NCBI GenBank assembly: GCA_026874595.1
Contig: CM049313.1
Span: 54,460,659-54,524,658, forward strand
Reading direction: 5' to 3'
DNA length: 64,000 nucleotides
DNA from: Sipunculus nudus
Taxonomy: Eukaryota > Annelida > Sipuncula > Golfingiida > Sipunculidae
Part shown: positions 48,501-59,330 of the stretch, one piece after another
Layout of the letters: each line of letters begins with the position of its first letter
How positions within the stretch are numbered: position 1 is the first letter of the stretch
Made by a program: the position numbers and the translations under genes
The notes under the pieces: model-generated
The model's input: the letters and a program-made list of their open reading frames with translations, nothing else
Told to the model about the DNA's origin: nothing
The model's database searches: none

Positions 48501-51500
48501 GTGGATATCACCGTACACAGGCTGCTTTATTTGTTTATATCAACGTGTTTTAATATGTGGAGCCCGCCAAAACAAAACAAATCAAACAAGGGCATCTGGC
48601 AGCAAATCAGATAAGCCATAGCTTTGTAAATGGTGTTTAGGAATATGTGACCTCTCTACCTCCGCATATATGCAACCTACCACCTCAGGTTACATGTTTT
48701 TCCTGTTTGTCAACATTGCTGTGTTTGAAAACATGTTGTTGATAATCAAGTTCATAATCCTTCAAGAAGGCCTTGTAAGAACTTTTCACGACTTTATTGA
48801 ATTAACCTTAATCATTTATATATAAACACAGAGAAAGTCTTAAATCACAAATTCTTTTTCGAAAAGTAAGTGATTGGGCACCTTTTAGGAAATTATAAAC
48901 GCTTAAACACATTCCTTGGACAATTCTTTGACCCAATCAGTAACATACAATTTAGCGTAACGCAAATAAGACGTGAAATTAAATACCTGAGAAACTGTCA
49001 TGTTTAAATTGATATTAATACTCAACTTCCTGCACGCAAGTTCCCTGACCCCCCGACTGAGCAAGGGAGGCTGTTTACAGGGCGACGGAAATGCTGTCTG
49101 TAGTGATGTTATACAGGTGATTTACTGCAGTAAACAGTTGTACTGACCAGTAATAAACAATGGTTATCACGGACGGCAGGGAGACAGCAAGCTGGAACCA
49201 CCGCCAGTGACGTATGAGATACGCCAGACCAGCCAACAACATCATGGATACAGCCCAAAATAGATTGATAGCGATACCGGCAAACGTTCGGTTACTGGCG
49301 GGAAACAGCTCACACGCCATTACAAAAGCTGTTAAGATGATCCCCTGGTGAGAGAAAAAAAAGTTAAAAATTATCAAAACTGACTCTACGCTTTACTCAA
49401 TATAGTTTATTTAAAGAATATATGCGTTCATAAAATTCTACCTTTCCTTCCGCTTTATACTAAAACTCACCTAAATTATTTCCAAATTAACCAGTTTAAC
49501 TGTATATCTGGTTTGACCATGGGATGTATACATTCTATGGTTTGCCTATGGAATGGTTAGGTAAAATCTATGCAATATATAATTCTATGTATGGTGCAAT
49601 TTTTCATACGAAACCGGTCCTACGAACTTTGAATAAAGCCATTAAAAATGGATTGTTCTGGATGTGTGCATGCGTTTGTGTACGTATGAATGAATCGCAA
49701 ATCTTTACTTTAAAAGATGCAACTGCGGTTCTTGCCTATGCCTCTTCATGTAGATCATAACGTGCAAATTAAAAACGTGGTATTAAAAATGCAAACTATT
49801 CATTCTTTGGAAATAAATTAAACTGGTCGTTGTTCATATGCACCATTCACATAATTATTATACACTTATTTATCCCAACACCCGCCGCTTGAAAAAACAG
49901 AGTCTAGTAAAATTTTAAAAGGAACTCTGGCTTCCTGGTTTTGGCATCAGAGTATGTATAATTTTTTTTACGTTTGCTGTTTGATTTACCTGTTGAAAGG
50001 CACCAGCGATGAAGCGGAGAACACAGAACAGGTAGTAATTATTGACGAATGATGTGATAGAACCGACCACAACCATCCCCCACAGACTGAACAGGAACAC
50101 GGGCTTCCTGCCCAGGACATCGGACAGGAAAGAGAACAACATGGCGCCCACCATCACCCCGAACACCAGTACCGTCTGTGATGCCTGAGCCATGTAGCCA
50201 CGATCACACACCAGGTCCCACTGTAAAGTTACACAACAGAACATTTTCTTTAAGGGCTGGCGAGTCACCCATTTTTTGGTTATGTAAATATCCTTGAGTG
50301 AGAGTTACTCGCATCTGGAAACTGTTTGGTGTCATTAAAGGCGGTTGGACACTAGAAACAGCGCCACCTGTCGTCAACCAGCTTTACTTAATAAGATAAG
50401 AATAGTATAATATGATTAGAAAAATATTACATAAATAAACGTATATATACTTGTGTATATATGGTCGTTTCTCTGTGCAAGAGAGCGGGGGACGGCTGTA
50501 CCTGGAGATTTACAATATTTTATGCTACATTCACGTGAATTTGAAACTAGAACCAGCAGCCCGCAAAAACAAAAGGTCAGATCAGCCCCCGCCAGTCAAT
50601 TATAAAAAGGCCTTGAAAATACTAATAAATATTAATGCTAAATGATATCCCTCTGTGGGGAGTAAATGTTCTGTGAGGGTTAAAAAAAAAAGAGGGCCAC
50701 TCAGGCACATTTCCCAGCATACCTCCGTGACGATAGTTGGACCAATCTCTGGATCGTAAGTCCACCCATTCTGACAGGGGACGCTGCTGTTGAAGACGCC
50801 ACTATTATTTGTGAAGTACATCTCGCATCGAGCATACTGTTCTACACCTTTGTAGGTCTCCATTTTGCGGGTCTCGTTTGGAGAAACGCCATCTGTTGGC
50901 GTGCAGTAGTGCACGGGTTCACCCCCTGAAATAAAATAAAATTGTAAGCAAGATTTCAAGCCGCCCGTAAAAAAGTAGCCATGGGGCTTAACGCTCAGCT
51001 GAATCTACACATATCTACAAGTCATAGCACTAAAATGGGTGACAGTGAACTACTTAAAAATTCATTTAAATTCATGGGCCCAAATTTTGGAATAGTCTAC
51101 CAAAATAAACTAAAGAAGCCCCTTTCCTATTTTGAAATTGTACGTTATATTACATTGTTGCATGCATGTACTAACTTTTACCTCATTCCATATTCTGTTT
51201 GATTTACAGCTTTGTTTCTAAACTAGGGCAATGTGGAAAAACAGGCTATGCCTGAATATGTCACCTTGTATAAACATTTGCTGATAAATAAATAAATTAA
51301 TGAATTATCTGGCGTAAAAAGCATAATTTACCAGAACCTGTCTGTATATGAGTTTGAACATCCCAGTTCTAATGGTTAAAACTTGTGTCCTACTTAGAAT
51401 TCCATTGTACACGGGTCTAGGTCTAGATGTTATTATATTCGTACGGTCCAGGGGCGGATCCAGGATTTAGGAAAAAAAGGGGGGGGGTCCAACCCAGGAG

Positions 51501-54500
51501 GACAAATGGAAACCCTAAAAAAAGGTCCTCAGGTCTGAAAAGGGGGGGGGGGGGCTCCAGGCGGCAAAATTTTATCTGAAGCCCTTAAAAAAATGTTTCT
51601 GATGAAAAAAAAGGGGGTCCGGACCCCCCCCCCCCCCCCTGGATCCGCTTCTATTCGTACCTAACGACTGCATATGTATAACTACAATAGTACGTGAATA
51701 AATGATCGAGTTCGCGATGGGTGCTTTTAATTTCCGTTTTCATCCTTTTCTAAGCCACTGCTCATTTTCTGTCAACCGTGTATAGCCATCGCTGACGGCC
51801 ACCCCTACAATACGAACATAACAATATAACGCCAGTATCTCGGTCCCAGATCACACATTTCATGACTCATCGATCAGGTCTAAAAGACTATCTCATGTAA
51901 TTAACGTACGGTTCCCGGTAACTTCAGTAAATTAACGCAAGGAAGATTTGAATGGAATTTAATTGATCAGGTCATGTTAGGCCTACATAAAAAATTCCTA
52001 TAATGCTGTGAAGGTATTTATATATATATTAAATTAAATATAACATTCCTAGAGGTATCCCTGGTTACATAATATCTTTTCTATACCTTAAGATCCAATC
52101 TACGTATTATATTGTTTTTCCAGCGCTCAGAGAGCGCACACATCCTCTTAGTGCAACAGTTTTGTCCTAACTTCCTCCCTGATTATTCAATCTTATTCTA
52201 TTCCATATCTCAAGATCGAATCCACATTTGCCTATGGAGTGTGCGACCTCGAGTTTTAATCTCAAAAATAAACATCAGGTGCAAACCTGTCATCTGTGAC
52301 TTGTTATATATAATGTCAGTTTTTTTAATCAGCCATCTTTCAAGGCTGGAGAAGGACAGAAGAATAGACAAAGAAATACGGAATCGATGCTTAATAACTT
52401 CTGTACTTAAGAAAGTACACCCACAAAAATCTTTCTGAAATATTATTATAGAAATAAACTCATCAACCTATATCAGTCTCCCCTTCATACTGGGGGAGTC
52501 TAAATTTCGGTTTTAATAGACCAGTGAACATGATTTGCTGGTGATATAACAACTCGGTGTTAAGATGGTGTGTGGAAGTCATTGATAAAAGCAATTCGTT
52601 TGTAAATTGTGCTAATATATTTAGATAAATACATTTACACTACAAACATTTAGCAGCAAAAGGACTGATCATTCATTAAATCGTCACTCGTAAACAAAAG
52701 TTGAACGTTCTAGCGTTTCATGCCCACTGTGTCTGTTATCATTTACAAGAACCAACAAAGTCCGCTCAGAATAAACACCTGCAGAGCGCTCCCAAGGAAA
52801 CCAGAGATAGGGAATGAGTATTTAGTGACCTGTGCCCCTTGATGACCGGAGCCTGTAAGCATCAGAAATGAAACCGGCACTCCCGCGGGGGCGGACCCGA
52901 CATGGTGCCACACGATACAGTTTTAGTAACACTATAGCGTTGCCACGAAGACTGGGTTGAAGTGCTGTGTAAACGGTTGGAAATCGATCTATAATCCCAA
53001 AAAGATAGGTTTAAATTGGTCATGGACGTGGGATACTCACAGTGACAAATATAATGGTCCTTGTATATATCTAGGTCACCAACTGTGCAGTATAAACTCA
53101 TTAGATTCGCAGCTGTTTGGTGAACCGGCCCCTGTGATGAATATCGGCTATAAACTTGGCAGAATATATACTATATTAGTTGACTTCATGACGTAAGTAC
53201 CATAGATTGGTCAGATGATATTGCAATGAACTACAAGAAGCTTAGGCCATTGGTGGAATAAATAAGTTGTCGTTCGTTTTGGGGGAACACATGTCAACGG
53301 AAAACTGCTGAATTAACGGTCGGTTACTGGTACAATAATGCCGTCATTACAATGTAGGGGCCAGAGTATGACGCATCAACATATTAATATTACTTTCACG
53401 ACCCTGTTGTCAACAGAAAAGAGATGCCGATTAAACAGCTTGTACGGTGATCAGTATATGTTTTCAACGACAGTTCTTTTGACAATAATAAGCAGGATCC
53501 TGTAAAGACGTAATTGGTAATGGCATGAAAGGAGTGATAAATCAAACTACCCAATTTTTTTGGAACGCCACTAGACTCGAGCAGATATTACATATTTCCT
53601 AAATTATAAAATGTTACAGGGAAGCGAAGCCCTATTACAATAACTTTTTTCAAGGACTCAAAGACCGCTCACATCCTCCTAAGTGCAAACGTTTTGCCCC
53701 AAACCCCATCCCTGATTACATAATCTATCCCATATAGCTTAAGATTCAATCATCATTAAATAACTTTTTCCGGCACTCTGAGTTCTTTCACATACTCCAA
53801 CGGCATCAGTTTTGTCTTAACCCTCTCCTTGATAACATAATATGTTCCATACCTTAAGATCCAATCTACATGTAATAAGTTTTCCAACACTCAGAGAGCG
53901 CACGAATCCTCCAACGGCAACAGTTTCGTCCTAGCTGTCTCCCTGATTACATGATCTGTTCCATATCGTAAGATCCTATCCCCATTCTGGATAAAAATAT
54001 AAAATCCCTCCGAGAACTTGTCAACACCGATATTAGGAACAAATAGCCTACAAAAGCAAATGTCTGGCCAAAAATGTCATGTTATTAATGGCATTTATAA
54101 ATGAAAACATAGGAGGGAATGGCACAAAGAAATACATATAATAAAAGAATTCAGTCTCATTATATATTTAATTAATTCATCTAATACCTTAACAATCTAA
54201 TAAATTAACAACCAAGTGATATTTTATGTCTAACTATTGCTTTTCGAATCCTCGTTCATATTTCAACCAAATGATATTTTACGTCTAATTGTTTATTGCT
54301 TTTAGAATCTTCGTTTAAATTTAAAACTAGTGGTCTGTGCGTGTTTAATGCTTTATATGAAATGATAATGAATTGAAAATGATTAATAATCATTTTAGGA
54401 CACTATATCTATGTCATCAAACATGATTTAAAATAATTAAAAATACCATTACCTTATCAATAACACGTACAAGCCAATGTTTGAGGACATATGAATAAAC

Positions 54501-55027
54501 ATAAAAGGAATATTTTGCACCAACATATGTCTTTTATGTAAGTTTAACTTAAATAAATTACAAAAATAAATTCTTTATGAAGCTTGATGCTGAACCGAGT
54601 CTTATCCCTCGGTCTATAAGGAGGCAAACCACGCAGAGACGGACGGGCAGTCAGATAGATAACGGAAAACGACCCATCTCAGTTACTTATTTAACAGACT
54701 TGCCTGGGCCTGTTGTGAGTGTACACAATCTGGTATCCTGTGATAGGGCAGGCTGTGAATGGCTAAGGGTCACTTTAAAGTTATACAGTCAGTCACCTCC
54801 AGTCGTCAGAGGCCAATGTAAACAAACTTAATGCGCTTGAGAGCGGACCGTAAATAGAATGACCATGAGGACAAGGGTAGATTGGAGAGTAAATGACTGA
54901 TATTTTACTTGGTACTCACACTCCTGTATAGTCACTGTGTTCCAGACAAACCTGCAGTAACCACGCGAAAACGCTACTAGTCCAGTTGTTAAGAGAAGAA
55001 TTGTGCAAAAATGAGAGAAGCATGAAC
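39487..55027 (-). CDS. SLC22-family organic cation/carnitine transporter-like gene
   Basis: A multi-exon gene for a 12-helix plasma-membrane carrier of organic ions in the major facilitator superfamily. Coding exons in transcript order are 54920-55027 (tentative), 50723-50925, 49990-50220, 49148-49344, 47209-47514, 46790-46924, 46144-46229, 45661-45781, 45231-45303 and 39487-39723, about 498 residues in all. Every junction keeps the frame and uses GT-AG. Family hallmarks in order: a glycosylated Cys-rich loop after helix 1, [13 protein letters not shown], the loop [65 protein letters not shown] and [15 protein letters not shown]. The very N terminus (about 20-40 residues) is not found. Substrate cannot be told from sequence; organic cations and carnitine are the family's usual cargo. 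No break is seen in the coding exons. Confidence 0.9.
41256..41698. mobile_element. TTAA-type MITE, copy 1
   Basis: About 443 bp, alike throughout to 48421-48886. The left end TTTAATGGGGCCCAATCACC and right end GGTAAGTGGTTGGGTAGC are imperfect inverted repeats. It lies directly against the left end of the Kolobok-like element in the last SLC22 intron. Confidence 0.7.
41954..43711 (-). pseudogene. Kolobok-like transposase, frameshifted
   Basis: The likely start is the ATG at 43711 ([20 protein letters not shown]). The protein is then spread over several frames: 43608-43408, 43508-43077, an intact central 246-residue block (43071-42331) and a C-terminal block (42232-41954). Frame changes lie near 43600, 43500, 43095 and about 42240-42330. 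DDE residues can be placed: [14 protein letters not shown] (first Asp), [16 protein letters not shown] (second Asp), [11 protein letters not shown] (DxxH) and [17 protein letters not shown] (Glu). An upstream Cys/His-rich stretch (HCSGC ... [10 protein letters not shown]) could bind zinc. With four or more frameshifts it cannot make a transposase as it stands. No host function is suggested. Confidence 0.7.
44246..44722 (+). CDS. Unknown open region inside the Kolobok-like element
   Basis: Two overlapping frames, reading [20 protein letters not shown] and then a 117-residue frame (44369-44722), probably belonged together across a T-run near 44330. The longer part is acidic ([17 protein letters not shown]) and then Cys-rich (CDSCLCCPC) with a C-terminal [20 protein letters not shown] segment. 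It lies divergent to the transposase within the same element, so it may be a second transposon protein. I recognise no family. It may equally be a worn, non-functional remnant. Confidence 0.35.
45231..45303 (-). CDS. SLC22-like, exon 9
   Basis: 73 bases encoding [20 protein letters not shown] plus SSYV, helix 11 of the carrier. Its first base completes the Arg codon of [10 protein letters not shown] from the previous exon; donor is GTGAGT. Confidence 0.92.
45304..45660. other. Intron 8 with (TA)n
   Basis: Short intron carrying a pure TA array of about 50 bases near 45460-45505. Confidence 0.85.
45661..45781 (-). CDS. SLC22-like, exon 8
   Basis: Encodes [19 protein letters not shown] and [20 protein letters not shown], helices 9-10 and the conserved ELFPT..R loop. 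The donor is GTATAATA, weaker than the others. Confidence 0.92.
46144..46229 (-). CDS. SLC22-like, exon 7
   Basis: 86 bases encoding [20 protein letters not shown] and ITAFVPTKT, the second GRR loop and helix 8. It begins with one base and ends with one base of split codons, both satisfied by the neighbours. Confidence 0.9.
46790..46924 (-). CDS. SLC22-like, exon 6
   Basis: Encodes [20 protein letters not shown] and [20 protein letters not shown], helix 7 with the family's [11 protein letters not shown] signature. Donor GTAAGT. Confidence 0.92.
46925..47208. other. Intron 5
   Basis: Plain AT-rich intron with a short AATAAT run near 46978; nothing else seen. Confidence 0.8.
47209..47514 (-). 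CDS. SLC22-like, exon 5
   Basis: 306 bases encoding [20 protein letters not shown] and the large cytosolic central loop typical of SLC22 ([16 protein letters not shown], a Lys-rich stretch, then [20 protein letters not shown] entering helix 7). The first base completes the Trp of YYW from the upstream exon, giving the family motif YYW.LPES.PWL. Confidence 0.93.
47515..49147. other. Intron 4 with MITE
   Basis: Contains the TTAA-type MITE at 48421-48886; the rest is AT-rich with no gene. Short open frames at 47943-48328 are unremarkable. Confidence 0.75.
48421..48886. mobile_element. TTAA-type MITE, copy 2
   Basis: Left end TTAAAGGGGCCTAATCACC and right end TAAGTGATTGGGCACCTTTTA form imperfect inverted repeats next to TTAA-like bases. 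The 466 bp interior, including the small palindrome AACCTACCACCTCAGGTT, matches 41256-41698. It has no coding capacity and was probably mobilised by a TTAA-targeting transposase. Confidence 0.75.
49148..49344 (-). CDS. SLC22-like, exon 4
   Basis: Encodes [20 protein letters not shown] through [20 protein letters not shown] and ITIVYYW: helices 4-6, with the conserved loop motif before helix 5. Donor is GTCAGT; starts in phase 0. Confidence 0.93.
49345..49989. other. Intron 3
   Basis: AT-rich intron; no feature. The + strand frame at 49524-49760 has no resemblance to known proteins. Confidence 0.75.
49990..50220 (-). CDS. SLC22-like, exon 3
   Basis: 77 whole codons from [20 protein letters not shown] to [12 protein letters not shown]: helices 2-4 and the signature loop [12 protein letters not shown] between helices 2 and 3. 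Confidence 0.94.
50723..50925 (-). CDS. SLC22-like, exon 2
   Basis: Encodes the large extracellular loop between helices 1 and 2: EPVHYCTP, sequons NET, NNS and NSS, the Cys in ARCEMY and [10 protein letters not shown], and IGPTIVTE leading into WDLVCDR of the next exon. Cys spacing and sequons are typical of SLC22. Starts with two bases of a split codon; donor GTATGC. Confidence 0.93.
51445..51652. mobile_element. Short hAT-like MITE
   Basis: About 208 bp with inverted ends CAGGGGCGGATCCAGG and CCTGGATCCGCTTCT and G/C homopolymer runs inside. The 8 bp ATTCGTAC stands on both sides (51437-51444 and 51653-51660), the target-duplication length of hAT elements; a 4 bp offset on the left before CAGGGG is unexplained. 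Non-coding. Confidence 0.65.
52045..52235. repeat. Dispersed copy of the ~125 bp repeat
   Basis: Contains CCTTAAGATCCAATCTAC, CTCAGAGAGCGCAC, ACATCCTC, CAACAGTTTTGTCCTAAC and CTCCCTGATTA in the same order as the tandem array at 53630-54000. Confidence 0.75.
53630..54000. repeat. Tandem ~125 bp repeat, three units
   Basis: Three diverged units, starting near 53640, 53760 and 53876. Each has AACTTTTTCC-like start, CACTCAGAG, CATCCTCC, GTTTTGTCCTAACC and CTCCCTGATTACATAATCT. Confidence 0.8.
54920..55027 (-). CDS. SLC22-like, tentative helix-1 exon
   Basis: A 108-base open segment on the - strand between acceptor TTCTTTCAG and donor GTGAGT. Read in the phase required by the next exon it gives [20 protein letters not shown] and [13 protein letters not shown], then W across the junction, so that the joined loop reads QEWGEPVHYC, comparable to the family pattern of helix 1 followed by .P...C. 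Phase, position and hydrophobicity fit, but the sequence is less conserved than the rest, and it needs a further upstream exon with the start codon, which I cannot find. Confidence 0.45.
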
Positions 55028-56726
55028 CTGAAAGAATAGTTCTCTCAGACCATACTTAATAATGGTAATAATCCAAGTTGGCGGAAAAGATGGTCACCGA
55101 ATAAAAAAAAAGTTAATCCCGTTATGTTTGTCTTGTGATGCATTTACATTATATCTATGTTTTTTGTAGGAAAATTCATTTATGTAATTTTTATATTTAT
55201 GACTAAGTCAGATAAATGAAGTTACTGTGTATTAAAGTTCTATTAGTTTATCTTACAAAAATATTTATTTAATCGATGAATCTCAAATAACATATTTAAC
55301 ATCCTGTCTTTTCCTGTAACACTCAATTTATTTAAAGTTTAGGTTTAATTCACTGATTCGCAGGTCAGTCGGATAATTCCCCTGAATACACCTCATTTGC
55401 AAATACATGCCATTGCACATAATCGACAGTGATGACTTTTCTGCTTCTACGCAGAAAATTAATATTGATTATTAATATATATATATATAAATTTTAATAT
55501 TGATTGGATTATAGCCTGATTTCAGATTACAACAGATGTTCAAATGTGTCCTCATTTGGGGCACTGTATTCGAGTATGAAACGTTCCACAGTGCGTAATT
55601 GCATCATTTATATTGAAATGTTTGTTAGACACCAACATACTTGACTGTAAAGCTTGAGTGTGTCACTGTAGAATTGTCCCTACAGTAATTTGTTTGCAGC
55701 GTCTCGTATTTGCAATTATTTGTCTCCATGTTAAAAATCCTAGCCTCCAGAGCCATGCCATCAAGGCAAAGCAAAGATGTAGTTACTTACTGGAAACTGT
55801 ATTTTTTCTGCAAGAAAAAAAAACACTTCAGGAATACTCTTTTCCTTTCAAATCTAAAAGATTAGCTCTATCTGAGGCATTTGCATTTACGAATTTGTAC
55901 GACCTTAAAAGAAACCTTAACGAAGAAAATGCGAGAGGGAAGTATGGTACATTATGCCTTCGTTCTAGCAGAACCGGTTGCCTATATAGAAGAAACAATA
56001 CTTCAGGAGTCGGTTCTGCCAATGTTCAAGCTAGCTGATCTTTCTAGGCTGCATGCAAATTAATCAATTAAGAGAATGGTAGAAGATGCGCAAGATTGAA
56101 AGTCGAGTTTACAGCACAAGGTTGAAAATTAAATAAAAACACTCTCAGGTTCCAGATATGTAGGCTATCTTCAGCATCTTGGTTACCTGTAAAGTCGGGA
56201 CAAATTGGCTTGATTGGTTACTGTAACGTTTTCGTGCTTTCAGCTTCTGTGGTCTGGCTCAATTTGTACAGTTTATTTTCTCTGTATATCAGAATGCTTG
56301 AGAAACGTGTCTTTTACGCCAATCCCACCAACAAATTAAAATACATTAATGGATATAAATAACCGTTCATCTAATCAATTTTGTTAAAATTGTAAAGAGC
56401 TGTTTAAAACGGGTTATAACCACACAAAACTGTTAACCACAAAACTGTTATAACCTATGCCAAAATTTCTGAATGTCGAATTTCTGAATGTATGTTGATT
56501 CTGTAATAAGAATATGAAGTCTAGAAACTGCACTATCAACTAACAAGTAGCAATATAACTCAAAGCAATGACCTTCTACAGAGGTGCGTTGATTTTGTAT
56601 CATGAAACTTTGCAGTCCGTAGTCTGCATCACGGCCACATCACAAAGTTCAGCCATTTATCTAGAATTGTGCTGACATATATACGGTCATGCACCATCAC
56701 TAGAGTGCAAAGTCAGCATACAGAGG
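55028..56726. other. No feature seen
   Basis: AT-rich DNA upstream of the last recognisable SLC22 exon. It could hold the missing first exon or promoter. The + strand frame at 55658-56038 shows no family. Confidence 0.4.
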
Positions 56727-56900
56727 TAGGATTTAGTCGAGTGGTGAAGGCGCTGGGTCTCGGAGATGAAGGTGCACGGTTCAAACCCCGCCGATGTCTG
56801 AATGGCATCAAGCTGAAATCTCGCTGAAAACCTACCGATTCGTCCCAATGTCTTAACGACAGGTATCAATTCTTTATAAAAGCATGCCATTCTTATCGTA
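56727..56900 (+). mobile_element. tRNA-derived SINE
   Basis: A-box-like TAGTCGAGTGG (56734-56744) and B box GGTTCAAACC (56778-56787), 33 bp apart, with CGGAGATGAAGGTGCAC between. This resembles a Leu/Ser-type tRNA head. No closing acceptor stem is present, so I call it a SINE head and body and not a tRNA gene. The right end is indistinct. Confidence 0.6.
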
Positions 56901-57169
56901 TGGATATTCTCATTCAACAGACAGTGCCAACAACAGCCCTAAACAGACATATCCTTTAAAAAGAAGAGGCATAGGATACAAGATAGTATGTAGCAGTGTA
57001 AAAGCCTATACACATACCCATAACAGATAAAACCAACAAAATCAAAATCGTTCAAGACATAAAGGAAAATAAGCAAATTTTGTGAACTGTGGACGGAGGC
57101 CGGTCGGACAGACGGACATCAGACTCCAAATCGTCGTGGCATAAGCTCATCGGACCTATGGCACGTCAT

Positions 57170-58135
57170 ACGATAAGTTTAAAGATAAAATTAACACTAG
57201 TCTAATATAAGTTATATTCTCATAAATATCACAAAATCAGCAATTAAAACTGGATCAGATATGAGGCTGATACAGCTGGAACGGCAAGGTATAATAGTTC
57301 TATAATAGTTCATGATGCATATGTCAAAGGCGAAAAGAAGTTTCCAGATCACATAGATATCGGCTGGTGAATTTAAAACAGAGAAGAATACATGAACATG
57401 CAAAAGCGAAAAAAAATTGCGGGAACGTGATAAAGACAATTTCAGGCGTTATAAAGAGTTTGGATGTGGATCAGGTGGTGCGTTAGATTTCTTTTAATAT
57501 TCTGATTAGCCATGTGTCGTAGGGTCCATGTGAAGCGTAGCCAACATGCTGTCGGTATTTAAAAGTAACACATGATCATGTAGCGTATGTTCCAAATTCC
57601 CAGGCAGTTATCAAATTTAAAAACATGTGACTAGGCCTACATGTAAATAATGCAAGGAATGAAACCTCACCAACAGTTGTTGATGTAATAAGTTTAAAGA
57701 AAAACTTTTTTAGATGTTTCACTCATATAAACATTAAAAACATAATAAATCAGCAATTAAAACTGCGTCAGACATGAGGCTGTATGGGGATATCAATAGC
57801 ACCAGTTTGAGCGGCAAGGAGTAACAGTTTAAAATGTACGTCTCTGCGGATATATAGGCTAAGTTAACATATCACACAGATGACAGCTGCATGGTCATAT
57901 TAAGATAGAGAGTAATAAATGTATATAAAAAAAATAACTGGGGAAACCGCAGGAGTGGTACCATCACGTAATACAGGCAATTTCAGGCGTTATAATTGGA
58001 GGTTCATGTTGGATGTGGTTACTAAATAAGCTTTTGTGACTATCGTGGTGCGCTAGATTTCTTTTAATAGCCTTATTTGCCATGTGTCGCAGGATCCATG
58101 TAATACGTAGCCAATATGTTGTCTGTATATGTCAA
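57170..58135. repeat. Diverged ~420 bp direct duplication
   Basis: Blocks recur in order at about 57170-57570 and 57670-58135: TCAGCAATTAAAACTG, CATGAGGCTG, AACGGCAAGG/GCGGCAAGG, CAATTTCAGGCGTTATAA, GCGYTAGATTTCTTTTAAT and GCCATGTGTCG, followed by a shared GTAGCCAAYATG. Identity is moderate, so the duplication is old. Confidence 0.75.
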
Positions 58136-59030
58136 ACTTGCACAAGGACGTGTAGCATGAGTATTAGGCATAGAAAATTCAGGATCATAATATAATTGCT
58201 GATCCAAGTGCCTCGGGATCTTTTATGATACCTCCGTCTAATGTCGGATGATTTCACCTTTGTTGGTCTGTTGCTTGCCGGAAATCTTCGATTTCGGCAT
58301 GCATATTAGTTAGTTCCGTATGTCCATTTGTCTGTCTGTTTGTTTGTGGACTCTCTACAGGCTAAAACTTTGCAGCAATCGACTCGAAACTTACAGGGTT
58401 GATAGACAACCCAATGTCCCAAGGTCAATTTCAAGGTCATCGATAAAAAGATTTTAGCGAGATTTCAATTAAAGATACCCTAAAGGCCTAAAAGTTTGCA
58501 GGATATCATTTTGAACTTGATATATCTTATATCCAACGCGAATATCTCTAAATATTTTATTAAATTTTTGAATATGACCGCTAGGGGGCGCTGCAGTTGG
58601 TACACCACCATATATACTTTTGGGCTATATCTCAACAACTATATAAGTTACCAACAAACTGTAGCTCATTTTGTTAGACATTAAATGTTTTTTCATGTGA
58701 TATGTTGCTAGCTTAATCTGCGGTTATCATGGTTACACATTTGAGGGTTAAACTTGATAATTTGAAAATATTCATGCTACATTTTTTATCTTTGTGAATT
58801 TTTAAACTACAGAGGTCTGGTTTTCGTCATTGCGTAGCTGATGGCCAGCTACATATGATTAAAACAACAAGTCTTGCCAAATCTCGCACCATATCTCGTC
58901 AAACGAGAAAAAACGAGACTTCACGGTAATGCTTTGCTCATTCATATGACTGTTTCTACATCCCCTTTCTGTCTTTATTATTTCCAATTCCGGCAAGCGC
59001 GTGCCCTCTGATCTTCTTGTTTGTATGTTC
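58136..59030. other. No gene seen
   Basis: Mostly low-copy AT-rich DNA. About 58250-58470 has the look of a dispersed repeat (GTCCATTTGTCTGTCTGTTT, then half-site-like AAGGTCAATTTCAAGGTCAT at 58419-58438), but I have no second copy here to confirm it. Confidence 0.4.
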
Positions 59031-59330
59031 AGTGGGGGGGGGGGTTCTGACCCCCTCCTTTTTAATTGGCCACAACACCTTCTTCTCAGTGGTTTTAACC
59101 ATTTTTTTAGGGCTGGACCCCTCCTTTTTTGGATCGGGGGGGGGGGGGGGGGGGGTTCTGACCCCCTCCTTTTTAATTGGCCACAACACCTTCTTCTCAG
59201 TGGTTTTAACCATTTTTTAGGGCTGGACCCCTCCTTTTTTGGATCTGGGGATCTTTTTCCATTTTTCTTACAAGACTTCCTGGGTTTTATCCTCCCCTTT
59301 CCAAAATCCTCAATCCGCTTCTGATGTTAG
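59031..59330. repeat. MITE-like G/C-run element with internal 111 bp duplication
   Basis: A poly-G run followed by GTTCTGACCCCCTCC and TTTTTAATTGGCCACAAC is present twice, 111 bp apart (59044 and 59155). The right end reads AAAATCCTCAATCCGCTTCTG, close to the AATCCTGGATCCGCTTCT terminus type seen in the MITE at 51445-51652. Confidence 0.7.

Larger units (their letters stand above)
50926..54919. other. Intron 1 of the SLC22-like gene, with repeats
   Basis: About 4 kb, holding a hAT-like MITE (51445-51652) and ~125 bp repeats (about 52045-52235 and 53630-54000). No coding sequence recognised elsewhere. Confidence 0.6.

Noticed and set aside
53630-54000. CRISPR-like array because of evenly spaced repeats
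   Set aside because: Units are ~125 bp and diverged throughout, without short identical repeats or spacers; eukaryotic context.
55828-56022. Missing first exon of the SLC22-like gene on the - strand
   Set aside because: The frame (MAEPTPEVLFLLY...) lacks the family's N-terminal pattern, and I found no donor leaving the one base that the 55027 exon would need.
56734-56790. Functional tRNA gene
   Set aside because: A and B boxes are present, but no acceptor stem closes the molecule; SINE head is the better reading.
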